From: Actinomycetota bacterium
GTDB taxonomy: Bacteria > Actinomycetota > Actinomycetes > Nanopelagicales > Nanopelagicaceae
Reading direction: 5' to 3'
Length of the DNA stretch: 14,338 nt
Assembly (NCBI GenBank): GCA_009698295.1
Contig: WLQO01000016.1
Span: forward strand, 1-14,338
The notes under the pieces are model-generated. The model ran no database searches and was not told the origin of the DNA. It saw nothing but the letters and a program-made list of their open reading frames with translations. The translations under genes and the position numbers were made by a program. Positions within the stretch are counted from its first letter, which is position 1. The number at the start of each line of letters is the position of its first letter. Positions 1-7,584 of this stretch are shown here, in pieces.

Positions 1-1
1 A

Positions 2-406
2 AGTCGTATCTCTCGTATTTCGCGAAATCTAGATATTGCGCGACGTGATGCATTCGCAGATTTAGAAACTTGGGGCTTTGACGTTTTAGCTGCGCTACGT
101 CGCGCTGGCGATCCTTACCAACTCTCCCCCGGCGCACTAATGCAAGAAACTCTAGTAACGAGCGGAACTATGACCAATCGCTTAGATCATCTCGAAGAAT
201 TGAAATTTATTACTCGTCAACCAGATCCCGATGACGGTCGCGGTTCACTCGTTACGTTAACTGCATCCGGAATGCGCGCAGTTGATAAAGCCCTAGAAGG
301 TTTACTTGAGCACGAACGTGAATTATTAAAGGGTCTAACTCGGGAAGAACGAAGCGCGCTTGCCAATTTGTTGAGCACACTCGCTGCTCATCTAGAAGAA
401 AACTAA
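2..406 (+). CDS. MarR family transcriptional regulator, 5'-truncated by the window edge
   Basis: The frame is open from the first bases of the window to the TAA at 404-406, giving 134 C-terminal residues; the true start lies outside. The visible part holds most of a winged-helix DNA-binding domain: a FDVLAALRRAGDPYQLSP stretch, the recognition-helix region SSG-like (TSGTMTNRLDHLE) and the wing (RQPDPDDGRGSLVTLTASG), followed by the C-terminal dimerisation helix with LLKGLTREERSALANLL. These are hallmark MarR motifs of the actinobacterial kind. Such proteins are homodimeric repressors, often released by small phenolic or drug-like ligands; the ligand and target here cannot be told. A methionine at 140 is internal to the domain and is not the start. 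The stop overlaps the stop of the convergent ispE by 4 bases. Confidence 0.9.
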   Translation, partial: SRISRISRNLDIARRDAFADLETWGFDVLAALRRAGDPYQLSPGALMQETLVTSGTMTNRLDHLEELKFITRQPDPDDGRGSLVTLTASGMRAVDKALEGLLEHERELLKGLTREERSALANLLSTLAAHLEEN

Positions 407-1323
407 ATAACTTTCGCACCAGGCACGGGGCCATAAGCCCGAGCAACGCTTCCTACAACTCCACTTGAAGTCAGGGCAACAGCTAAATCTAAACCTTGTT
501 CTTCATCTGCGACTAAGAAAGCAACGGTTGGACCAGAGCCTGAAACGATTGCACCAAGTGCTCCGTACTCTTCGCCAACATCTAAAACTAAAGTGAGCGC
601 CGGACGCAATGAACATGCCGCAGATTGCAGATCATTCTGTAAAGACAAACCCACAGCTTTGGGATCTGCAGAAAGAAGTGATTGCATCAGCGCATCACTA
701 GTTTGTGGTGCAGCAATATCTAAGCCAGCGCGCAATCGATCGCATTCTTGATATACCGCCGGCGTAGAAAGCCCAACAGTAGAAAGCGCTAAAACCCAAT
801 GGTAAGTACCTCGCGAAAGAGCTGCGGTTAATTGATCACCGCGACCTTGGCCAACTGCTGTGCCACCGGTAATCATAAAAGGCACATCGCTTCCGAGCTG
901 AGATCCAAATTCCAACATCTCTTCGCGCGTCATCTCTAAGTTATACAAATCATTTAAGCCAACGATTACCGCTGCCGCATCTGCACTTCCGCCGGCCATT
1001 CCACCTGCGACTGGGATCGATTTGTTAACTTCAATGTGGATATCAACTGCAAATTGGTAATCATCGGCAATTAACTGCGCCGCTTTTACCGCTAAATTGG
1101 TCGAATCTGCAGGTACCCCATGAGTGTGATCACCAGTAATTGCAATGGTTATTCCAGATCCCGGTGCAGTTTTAGAAATTGTTACATCATCATAAATAGA
1201 TATCGCTTGAAAAACAGAAACTAAATTATGGAATCCATCGCCTTCGCGCGGCCCAACTGCCAATTGCAAATTAACCTTTGCAGGAACTCGCACCGTCACA
1301 GATGCGTTGCTTGATGGAGTCAC
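403..1323 (-). CDS. ispE: 4-diphosphocytidyl-2-C-methyl-D-erythritol kinase (IspE)
   Basis: IspE phosphorylates the 2-hydroxyl of CDP-methylerythritol with ATP, the fourth step of the non-mevalonate (MEP) isoprenoid pathway, in the cytoplasm. The 306-residue protein is of normal family length and has the GHMP-kinase motifs in order: PAKVNL at 14-19, the glycine-rich ATP loop PVAGGMAGGSADAAA at 104-118, LGSDVPF at 143-149 with the likely catalytic Asp146, and SGSGPTVAF at 261-269. The start is GTG, one base after the rsmA stop; only a weak GAG lies upstream, so translation is probably coupled to rsmA. It is the last gene of the rsmI-metG-tatD-rsmA-ispE unit, an order typical of actinobacteria. 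The 3' end overlaps the marR stop. Confidence 0.96.
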   Translation of the reverse strand: MTPSSNASVTVRVPAKVNLQLAVGPREGDGFHNLVSVFQAISIYDDVTISKTAPGSGITIAITGDHTHGVPADSTNLAVKAAQLIADDYQFAVDIHIEVNKSIPVAGGMAGGSADAAAVIVGLNDLYNLEMTREEMLEFGSQLGSDVPFMITGGTAVGQGRGDQLTAALSRGTYHWVLALSTVGLSTPAVYQECDRLRAGLDIAAPQTSDALMQSLLSADPKAVGLSLQNDLQSAACSLRPALTLVLDVGEEYGALGAIVSGSGPTVAFLVADEEQGLDLAVALTSSGVVGSVARAYGPVPGAKVI

Positions 1324-1324
1324 G

Positions 1325-2164
1325 TTAAGACTCTAAACCTTGTTGCGCGATTTTGCAGAAACTATGGATATCTAGCGATTCACCACGCAGCGTCGGATCA
1401 ATTCCAGCGGCCATTAAATGCGCTTCAGCTGCGCCAGATCCACCGTATCGCGATGAAAGCGCAGCACGTAACATCTTGCGCCGCTGGGCGAACGCTAGAT
1501 CGATTATCGTAAATACTTCTTTACGAAGGGCTTCATCTCCTGGCGTTGCTCGGCGCTTAAATGCCACCAATTTTGAATCAACATTTGGTGCAGGCCAGAA
1601 GATCGAACGCGATACAGATCCTGCGCCTGTAACTTCAGCCCACCATGCAGCCTTGACCGTTGGAATTCCATAATCTTTTGTATTTGGTTTCGCCGCTAAA
1701 CGATCGGCAACTTCGGCTTGCACCATTACGACGCCACTGCGCAGCGTTGGAAATATTTCTAGAAGATGCAAGAAAACCGGAACCGAAACGTTATATGGCA
1801 AATTTGCTACTAAAACTGTTGGATCTACTGGCAGGGTCTTTAATTGCAGTGCATCTTGGTTGATGACTGTCAAAAGTTCTGGATGTTCGCTATGAGTATC
1901 AGCGGTAAGAGGAAGTTGATTTGCTAAACGAGCATCAATTTCAACAGCCACAACACTTGCTGCCTCTTCCATCAGCGCCAAAGTGAGCGAACCAAGACCG
2001 GGTCCAATTTCTAGCGCGATATCTGTTGATGTAATCCCTGCGGTGCGCACAATCTTGCGGCAAACATTGGCATCAATCACAAAGTTCTGGCCAAGTGATT
2101 TGGAAGGTTTTAAATCTAACTTCTCAGCTAGCGCGCGAATTTCTGCTGCGCCAAGCAAGGTCAT
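1325..2164 (-). CDS. rsmA: 16S rRNA (adenine(1518)-N6/adenine(1519)-N6)-dimethyltransferase (RsmA/KsgA)
   Basis: RsmA dimethylates two adjacent adenines in the 3' terminal hairpin of 16S rRNA (A1518 and A1519, E. coli numbering) using S-adenosylmethionine, a late quality step of small-subunit assembly; its loss gives kasugamycin resistance. The 279-residue protein shows SLGQNF at 23-28, the SAM-binding LEIGPGLGSLT at 51-61, acidic SAM-ribose contact VEID at 74-77, the catalytic NLPYNVS at 121-127, and the late FAQRRKMLRAAL motif that contacts RNA. The ATG start overlaps the tatD stop (ATGA, 2161-2164), indicating translational coupling. In many actinobacteria rpfB lies between tatD and rsmA; it is absent here. 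Confidence 0.97.
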   Translation of the reverse strand: MTLLGAAEIRALAEKLDLKPSKSLGQNFVIDANVCRKIVRTAGITSTDIALEIGPGLGSLTLALMEEAASVVAVEIDARLANQLPLTADTHSEHPELLTVINQDALQLKTLPVDPTVLVANLPYNVSVPVFLHLLEIFPTLRSGVVMVQAEVADRLAAKPNTKDYGIPTVKAAWWAEVTGAGSVSRSIFWPAPNVDSKLVAFKRRATPGDEALRKEVFTIIDLAFAQRRKMLRAALSSRYGGSGAAEAHLMAAGIDPTLRGESLDIHSFCKIAQQGLES

Positions 2165-3033
2165 AAAGTAGATCCTGCAGCGAAAGATCCAAATATCCGC
2201 TCGGCGTTATCAGATAGCGCTTGGGCAAGTGCTCCAACGCTTTCATTACGCTCTTCAGCCATAGCGCGAACAATATTTGCGATTTGGGCAGGAGTATTAA
2301 GCGCTCCGCGATTGGGCATTGGAGCCAAAAATGGCGAATCGGTTTCGACCAGCAATTGGTCGTGAGGAACTAATTTCACAGCCTCGCGTAAATCAGGCGC
2401 GTTCTTAAAAGTTAAAGTTCCTGCAAAAGAAAGTACATACCCGCGATCTATACAGATCTTTGCCATCGCGACATCTCCGGAGAAGCAGTGAAATACAGTT
2501 TTCTCAGGCGCGCCGACTTCAAGGAGAATAGATAGAACATCATCATGCGAATCACGATCGTGAATTACCAGAGCTTTCTTACTTTTCTTAGCCAGCTCAA
2601 TGTGCCACTTAAAGGAATCTTGTTGGCGTTTGCGAAGTTCGGGAGGGGTTCGGAAATAATCTAAACCAGTCTCACCAATTGCACGTACTCGCGGATGAGA
2701 TGCCAGCCCTTCAATTATTTTTAAATCCGCATCCAGATCAGCAACTACCGGCGCCTCATTGGGATGCAGTGCAACCGCGGCTAAAACCCGATCGTTAAAA
2801 TGCTCGGCAGCGGCAACGCACCACTTTGATTGCTCTGCGGAATATCCAACTTGAACAACGCGATCTACACCAGCAGCCTTGGCATCATCTAATACTTGTT
2901 TAACCGCATCTGAATCCGGTGCATCATCAGTAACGATTTCTAAGTGCGCATGCGCATCAACAGTTGGAACTGGTAAAGGTTTTGGCGCTGGTGCCAGCGG
3001 GCGATCAATATCGCGATTGTGGCGATCTGCCAT
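2161..3033 (-). CDS. tatD: TatD family metal-dependent deoxyribonuclease/hydrolase
   Basis: TatD proteins are TIM-barrel metallohydrolases with 3'-5' exonuclease activity on DNA and sometimes roles in oxidative DNA repair or D-aminoacyl-tRNA turnover; the exact substrate is uncertain. The 290-residue sequence has the N-terminal metal pair DAHAHL at 26-31 (His28, His30), the bridging glutamate in IGETGLDYF, then VIHDRDSHDD, FHCFSG and LVETDSPFLAP, which supply the remaining metal ligands and the catalytic aspartate. Ahead of the barrel is a roughly 23-residue Pro-rich tail (PLAPAPKPLPVP), longer than in the E. coli protein but common in actinobacteria. The ATG is 6 bases after the metG stop, and the TGA overlaps the rsmA start. 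Confidence 0.95.
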   Translation of the reverse strand: MADRHNRDIDRPLAPAPKPLPVPTVDAHAHLEIVTDDAPDSDAVKQVLDDAKAAGVDRVVQVGYSAEQSKWCVAAAEHFNDRVLAAVALHPNEAPVVADLDADLKIIEGLASHPRVRAIGETGLDYFRTPPELRKRQQDSFKWHIELAKKSKKALVIHDRDSHDDVLSILLEVGAPEKTVFHCFSGDVAMAKICIDRGYVLSFAGTLTFKNAPDLREAVKLVPHDQLLVETDSPFLAPMPNRGALNTPAQIANIVRAMAEERNESVGALAQALSDNAERIFGSFAAGSTL

Positions 3034-3039
3034 AGAAAA

Positions 3040-4602
3040 TTACTCTTTAATCTCGAGTCGTGGAAATAGAACTGGAGTCTTTGTCACGATATTTCCTTCT
3101 GGTAACTGTCCCCAATTTGCTACGTCAGCAATAGCTTGCGCACCAATTGAGCCGATAGATTTATTTGCGCCCAGACTCTCCCAGAGAATTTCAGTTGTGG
3201 CAGGCATTACCGGATGCAATAAGACCGCAAGTGCGCGTAAAGATTCGGCGGTGTTATATAAAACATCGTTAAGTTCGCCCCGATTAGCCTCATCTTTGGC
3301 CAATATCCAAGGCTCTTTCTCGGTTACATAACCATTTACCTTCTTGCAGAAATCCATCACGGCAGTGATTCCACCTTGGAAATCTAAGGCAACCATCGCG
3401 GCATCTGCTTTTAAAACGGTTTCGGCAAGCGCCGCAGATAAACCAGCATCTGTCGCAACTGGCGGAACTTTGCCATCGCAATACTTTTCGATCATCGCCG
3501 CCAAACGTGAAGCTAAGTTGCCGAAATCGTTAGCAAGTTCAGAGGTATAACGCGCTGACATATCTTCCCAAGAGAAAGATCCATCGCTGCCAAAGGGAAT
3601 TGCGCGCAAGAAGTAATACCGGAAAGCATCTACGCCAAAATGATCGGTGATATCAGAAGGCGCAATTCCGGTGAGCTTGCTCTTGCTCATCTTTTCGCCG
3701 CCAACAAGTAACCAACCATGTGCAAATACTTTCTTTGGGACCGCAAGTCCTGCCGCCATCAACATCGCTGGCCAAATTACGGCGTGGAAACGCAAAATAT
3801 CTTTTCCGACCAAGTGCACATCTGCTGGCCAAGTTTGCGCAAATTTCTTACCGCCCTCAGAATCTGGCGCATCTGTTAACCCAACTGCTGTTGCATAGTT
3901 AAGCAAAGCATCGAACCAAACATATACAACTTGGTCGGTATCCCAAGGAACCGGAATTCCCCAATCAAAAGTAGAACGGGAAATCGAAAGATCGGATACC
4001 CCACCTTCTAAGAATGAAACTACTTCGTTACGCGCACTTTCTGGTTGGCAAGCATCTGGATTCGCGCGGTAGTGCTCAAGCAATGGCTCAACAAAAGCAG
4101 AGAGTCTAAAGAACCAGTTATTTTCATTTACTAATTCGATTGGTTTGCTGTGGATCGGACAGAGTTTTTCTCCATCGGCTTCAATTAAGTCGCCTGGTAA
4201 TTTAAATTCTTCGCACCCAACGCAATAAGGACCTTCGTATTTGCCGGCATAAATATGTCCTGCATCTTTTAGTGATTGCAAGAATTTTTGAACGCGCTCA
4301 GTGTGGCGCGGTTCTGTTGTGCGAATGAAATCATCATTTGCGATATTTAACGCAGTCCAATTGGGTTTCCAAGCATCCGCTACTAACTTATCGACCCACG
4401 CCTGTGGCGCAACGTTATTTTGCTCAGCAGTGCGCATTACCTTCTGTCCGTGTTCATCGGTTCCGGTTAAGAACCAAACTGATTCACCGCGTTGGCGATG
4501 CCAGCGAGTCAGTACATCGCCGGCAACAGTTGTATATGCATGGCCGATATGCGGCGCATCATTTACATAGTAAATCGGCGTTGTTAGATAAAAGGACTTC
4601 AC
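3040..4602 (-). CDS. metG: methionine--tRNA ligase (MetRS)
   Basis: MetG charges tRNA-Met, for both initiation and elongation, with methionine at the cost of ATP. The 520-residue cytoplasmic enzyme is a class I synthetase: the HIGH signature is at 18-21 and KMSKS at 304-308, on either side of a connective domain with one zinc knuckle (Cys127, Cys130, Cys148, His151). A single knuckle and no C-terminal EMAP-like tRNA-binding domain place it in the shorter MetG class, like other actinobacteria, not the long E. coli class. The start is GTG overlapping the rsmI stop (GTGA, 4599-4602), and no clear Shine-Dalgarno is seen, so it probably relies on coupling to rsmI. The anticodon-binding helical domain follows residue 330. 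Confidence 0.97.
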   Translation of the reverse strand: MKSFYLTTPIYYVNDAPHIGHAYTTVAGDVLTRWHRQRGESVWFLTGTDEHGQKVMRTAEQNNVAPQAWVDKLVADAWKPNWTALNIANDDFIRTTEPRHTERVQKFLQSLKDAGHIYAGKYEGPYCVGCEEFKLPGDLIEADGEKLCPIHSKPIELVNENNWFFRLSAFVEPLLEHYRANPDACQPESARNEVVSFLEGGVSDLSISRSTFDWGIPVPWDTDQVVYVWFDALLNYATAVGLTDAPDSEGGKKFAQTWPADVHLVGKDILRFHAVIWPAMLMAAGLAVPKKVFAHGWLLVGGEKMSKSKLTGIAPSDITDHFGVDAFRYYFLRAIPFGSDGSFSWEDMSARYTSELANDFGNLASRLAAMIEKYCDGKVPPVATDAGLSAALAETVLKADAAMVALDFQGGITAVMDFCKKVNGYVTEKEPWILAKDEANRGELNDVLYNTAESLRALAVLLHPVMPATTEILWESLGANKSIGSIGAQAIADVANWGQLPEGNIVTKTPVLFPRLEIKE

Positions 4603-5441
4603 GAGCGCATCTTATTCGCATCAACTACCGCTGCATAAACGATCCGCTTCGGAAGGTCGAATTCATCTGCCACAGTGGAAATTGCGCTCTTTCGGTCCAT
4701 TCCGGCAGCCTCAAATTCACGCACCCGGGCGACCATATCTTCAGCAGATTTTTCTGCTGTGCCAATTTCAGCGCCGGCAATTACAAGTGTTATCTCACCT
4801 AAAATTTCTTTACTTTCAGCCCATTGGACTAGTTCAGCAAGAGTGCCGCGAATGGTTTCTTCGTAAGTTTTCGTCATCTCACGACAAATCGCGCCGAGTC
4901 GATTGTCACCAAAAATTGCTTTGGCATCTTGCAAAGATTCGACTAAGCGATGAGGGGCTTCAAAAAAGACCATTGTGCGTTCTTCAAATCGCAGAGCTTC
5001 GAAAGTTGCTTGGCGCGCACCCAGCGCGCGTGGAGTGAAACCTTCAAAGGTAAAACGATCCGTTGCTAAACCCGATAACGCAATCGCCATTACTGGTGCA
5101 CTAGGTCCGGGAATAACTCTGACTTCTAAATCTTCAGCCATCGCATCACGGGCTAAGCGAAATCCCGGATCACTGATAGTTGGCATTCCAGCATCCGAAA
5201 CAACTAAAACGCTTTTCCCGTTGCGCAGGTATTGCAAAATCTCTTCACTTCGTTCGGTTTCATTTCCGTCGAAGAAAGAAATAACTTTCCCGGTAAATGT
5301 CACACCAATATCTACACACAAACGATGAAAGCGGCGAGAATCTTCGGCTGCAATTATTTCAGCGCTTGCTATCGCATCTTTTAGGCGTGGGCTTGCGTCA
5401 AGGGGATTTCCCAGAGGAGTCGCCGCCATCGTTAAAGCCAT
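4599..5441 (-). CDS. rsmI: 16S rRNA (cytidine(1402)-2'-O)-methyltransferase (RsmI)
   Basis: RsmI adds a 2'-O-methyl group to C1402 of 16S rRNA in the ribosomal P site, tuning start-codon choice and decoding fidelity. The 280-residue protein has the tetrapyrrole-methylase-like fold: ATPLGNPLDASPR at 7-19, AAEDSRRFHRL at 31-41, the SAM-pocket VSDAGMPTISDPG at 81-93, IPGPSA at 110-115, and the FFEAPHRL motif later. A C-terminal helical domain (AAGMDRKSAISTVADEFDLPKR) resembles the helix-turn-helix-like tail usual in RsmI. It is the first gene of the minus-strand operon and has the only good Shine-Dalgarno of that unit (GAGAGGA, complement of 5449-5455). It diverges from pmt, an arrangement also known in mycobacteria. 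Confidence 0.96.
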   Translation of the reverse strand: MALTMAATPLGNPLDASPRLKDAIASAEIIAAEDSRRFHRLCVDIGVTFTGKVISFFDGNETERSEEILQYLRNGKSVLVVSDAGMPTISDPGFRLARDAMAEDLEVRVIPGPSAPVMAIALSGLATDRFTFEGFTPRALGARQATFEALRFEERTMVFFEAPHRLVESLQDAKAIFGDNRLGAICREMTKTYEETIRGTLAELVQWAESKEILGEITLVIAGAEIGTAEKSAEDMVARVREFEAAGMDRKSAISTVADEFDLPKRIVYAAVVDANKMRS

Positions 5442-5469
5442 AGGTACATCCTCTCAGTACGCTAAGCAT
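5442..5469. promoter_or_regulatory. 28-bp divergent rsmI/pmt control region
   Basis: Only 28 bases separate the rsmI ATG from the pmt GTG. On the plus strand TACGCT (5458-5463) fits TANNNT and lies 6 bases before the pmt GTG, the geometry of a leaderless actinobacterial transcript. On the minus strand TAGCGT (complement of 5459-5464) overlaps it and could serve rsmI, whose Shine-Dalgarno follows. If both are real, the two promoters cannot be occupied together. Seen: motifs and spacing; promoter function is inferred and weak because no -35 elements are evident. Confidence 0.3.
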
Positions 5470-6744
5470 GTGAAAACCCGTATGTACGTCGGAGCAATCG
5501 CCTTTGCCGCACTCGCCCTTCGCCTGCTGCACTTAGGAACTCCTAAAGGTTTTGTATTTGACGAGGTTTATTACGTTGATGGCGCACGTGATTATTTAGC
5601 GCATGGCGTTGAAGTCTCCGGAAAAGCTCCTGAATTTGTCGTCCATCCCCCAGTCGGTAAATGGCTAATTGCCCTTGGTATAAAAATCTTCGGTGATAAC
5701 GAATTTGGCTGGCGTTTTATGGGAGCTTTACTCGGTTCGGTCATGGTCTTACTCATAGCACTTATTGCACAACGATTATTTCGTAGCGCATTTCTAACTA
5801 TTTCAGCAAGTGCTTTAATGGCGATGGATGGGCTGGCGCTAGTTCATTCGCGTACTGCGCTTTTAGATATTTACTTGGCATTCTTTATATTGCTGGCAAC
5901 TTATTTATTTTTAGTACGTTGGCATTGGTGGGCAGGTATTGCACTCGGGTTGGCGGTCGCCACAAAATGGAGTGGGCTTTATTATTTAGCGCTCTTTGCA
6001 GCCGTTGCCCTTTATCGGGCATTTAGCCATCACACCGGTCGGGATTTAATAAAACCAACCATAAAGACTTTTCTGCAATATGCAGTTCTGCCGATTTCAA
6101 TCTATTTAACTTCTTGGACAGGATGGTTTGTCACTAACCGTGGATGGGCGCGCGATTACTCAACAAACTTGGCTACCTCATTTATTCACTATCACTCACA
6201 GATGCTCGGTTTCCATACCGGCTTAGTTGAAAAACATGCTTATCAAGCAAATCCATGGAGTTGGATAATTATGGGACGGCCAACTTCATTCTTTTATGAA
6301 ACTCCAAAGAACTGTGGCTCCGATAATTGTGCACAAGAAGTATTAGCGCTTGGAACTCCATTTTTATGGTGGATAGGCGCAATCGCAGTTGCAGTCGTCA
6401 TGGGTTTTTGGATTAATTCATTTGCACAGAAACGATATGAACCAGCTCTTAACATCATCGTCGCTGGTATCGCTGCGGGATATCTGCCTTGGTTCTTCAT
6501 GCAAAAGCGAACTGTATTTTCTTTCTACGCCATAGTCTTTGAACCATTTCTGATTCTTGCAATTATTTATTGCGCCTACGTTGCGCTGCTTCACTTCGAA
6601 AATAGCCTAAATACCTATATTTTTCTGGGGATTATCGGCGCAGCAATCTTTATAAACTTTATCTTTTTCTTGCCGTTATTTACTGGCGATGTGATTACCT
6701 ACGATTCATGGCACGCCCGTATGTGGCTGCCTTCGTGGATTTAA
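5470..6744 (+). CDS. pmt: dolichyl/polyprenyl-phosphate-mannose--protein mannosyltransferase (GT39, Pmt)
   Basis: Pmt transfers mannose from a polyprenyl-phosphate-mannose donor to Ser/Thr of proteins as they cross the membrane, mostly lipoproteins and other Sec-exported proteins. The 424-residue protein is hydrophobic throughout, with about ten membrane segments. The first helix (7-22) is followed by the GT39 catalytic Asp-Glu in FVFDEVYYVDGARDY (Asp31, Glu32) and VHPPVGKWLIALG at 58-70; the extracytoplasmic loop with the Cys pair of NCGSDNCAQE and the C-terminal WLPSWI ending are typical of actinobacterial Pmt. It is shorter than the M. tuberculosis protein (about 500 residues, from memory), mostly in loops. 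The GTG start has no Shine-Dalgarno and a -10-like element just upstream, which suggests leaderless translation. It converges on glpR with a 13-base gap. Confidence 0.93.
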   Translation: MKTRMYVGAIAFAALALRLLHLGTPKGFVFDEVYYVDGARDYLAHGVEVSGKAPEFVVHPPVGKWLIALGIKIFGDNEFGWRFMGALLGSVMVLLIALIAQRLFRSAFLTISASALMAMDGLALVHSRTALLDIYLAFFILLATYLFLVRWHWWAGIALGLAVATKWSGLYYLALFAAVALYRAFSHHTGRDLIKPTIKTFLQYAVLPISIYLTSWTGWFVTNRGWARDYSTNLATSFIHYHSQMLGFHTGLVEKHAYQANPWSWIIMGRPTSFFYETPKNCGSDNCAQEVLALGTPFLWWIGAIAVAVVMGFWINSFAQKRYEPALNIIVAGIAAGYLPWFFMQKRTVFSFYAIVFEPFLILAIIYCAYVALLHFENSLNTYIFLGIIGAAIFINFIFFLPLFTGDVITYDSWHARMWLPSWI

Positions 6745-6757
6745 CGCTTACTGACCT

Positions 6758-7534
6758 TTATTCGTTCGCGGCGCGGTTCTCTTTAAGGCGAGCAACTGCC
6801 TCGTCCGCTAACTGCTGATCAAAGATTTCATCTCTAGACGGCGCTGCTGCAGCAAGTGCTTCGCGTTCAAGTCTTTCTTGCTCATCACTCCACTGTCCAG
6901 GTGTTGTCAGATCGATTACGCGCTTTGGCACAATCGCCTTAGGTGCATTTACATATGTTGGTACCGGAACAGAATTAGGTTGCCATTCTCCACGAGCCGC
7001 CGCGCTACCTTTTGGCAAAATTGTTACGCCAGTTAATTCGCGTTCTGTAAGTGGTATCCAATGTTCAGTGTTCTGTTTTGGAGCAAGTACTTCTGACAAG
7101 TTAGTTGATGAAACGCCAGCGGTGCTTCGTTGCAATTGAGTCACGCGACGGCGTTTCATGCGTTCAGTGTTACCTTGATGGCGAACCTGCGCCAAGTAAA
7201 GTACAAAGGCAACAACCGGAATTCCAATAATAGAAACTGCAAGAGTTTGCATAATTGCACCCACTATCGTCATGATGAATGAAATAGTTATTAGCGAGAA
7301 AATAATTCTGCGACGCAAAAGTTGTTGAGCCACTTTTGCTTCATGATCTAGATCAGTATGAATGACTCCGGTTCCAGAACTTCCGCCTGGAGAATTACTA
7401 GCAACGATTCGAAGTGCGCTCTTATATCTTTCAACGCTCTTTCCAGAAAATTCATTTCTATCGTGGACCCAGCGTGGGAGGAAGTAAGCCACCCACATGC
7501 CGATGATCGAGAGATAGATAATTCCTGAAGCCAT
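6758..7534 (-). CDS. glpR: GlpR/SepX-like membrane protein, predicted Glp receptor of the divisome
   Basis: This 258-residue protein resembles the actinobacterial membrane proteins described as GlpR in Corynebacterium and SepX in Streptomyces, which anchor a MoeA-like protein or stabilise FtsZ rings at division sites. Seen: a first transmembrane helix at about 4-20 (IIYLSIIGMWVAYFLPRW), a cytoplasmic-type loop 21-75, a tight hairpin of two helices at about 77-95 and 98-115, a very basic stretch 117-136, and a long soluble C-terminal part. The C-terminus holds the family-like VPVPTYVNAPKA (189-200) and RVIDLTTPGQW (205-215), then a charged helix. There is no cysteine. The neighbours, rimJ and glp upstream on the same strand, reproduce the conserved cluster, which is the strongest support. 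The role is inferred by family and context. Glycerol-operon GlpR is unrelated. Confidence 0.82.
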   Translation of the reverse strand: MASGIIYLSIIGMWVAYFLPRWVHDRNEFSGKSVERYKSALRIVASNSPGGSSGTGVIHTDLDHEAKVAQQLLRRRIIFSLITISFIMTIVGAIMQTLAVSIIGIPVVAFVLYLAQVRHQGNTERMKRRRVTQLQRSTAGVSSTNLSEVLAPKQNTEHWIPLTERELTGVTILPKGSAAARGEWQPNSVPVPTYVNAPKAIVPKRVIDLTTPGQWSDEQERLEREALAAAAPSRDEIFDQQLADEAVARLKENRAANE

Positions 7535-7543
7535 GATTAGCCA

Positions 7544-7549
7544 AGGTTA
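7544..7549 (-). promoter_or_regulatory. possible -10 element for a leaderless glpR transcript
   Basis: On the minus strand TAACCT (fits TANNNT) ends 9 bases before the glpR ATG, in the 50-base rimJ-glpR gap, and the ATG has no Shine-Dalgarno. This would allow glpR its own leaderless message besides readthrough from glp-rimJ. No -35 element is evident; the call rests on motif and spacing only. Confidence 0.2.
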
Positions 7550-7584
7550 GACGAGCGCCCTGCTTACTCTGTGGATTTAGAGGG

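Noticed and set aside
2879..3331. 150-codon plus-strand frame opposite tatD and metG
   Set aside because: Antisense to conserved coding sequence; low-complexity Ser/Ala-rich translation with no recognisable domain.
4338..4802. 154-codon plus-strand frame across metG and rsmI
   Set aside because: It is antisense to two conserved housekeeping genes and crosses their junction without any motif of its own.
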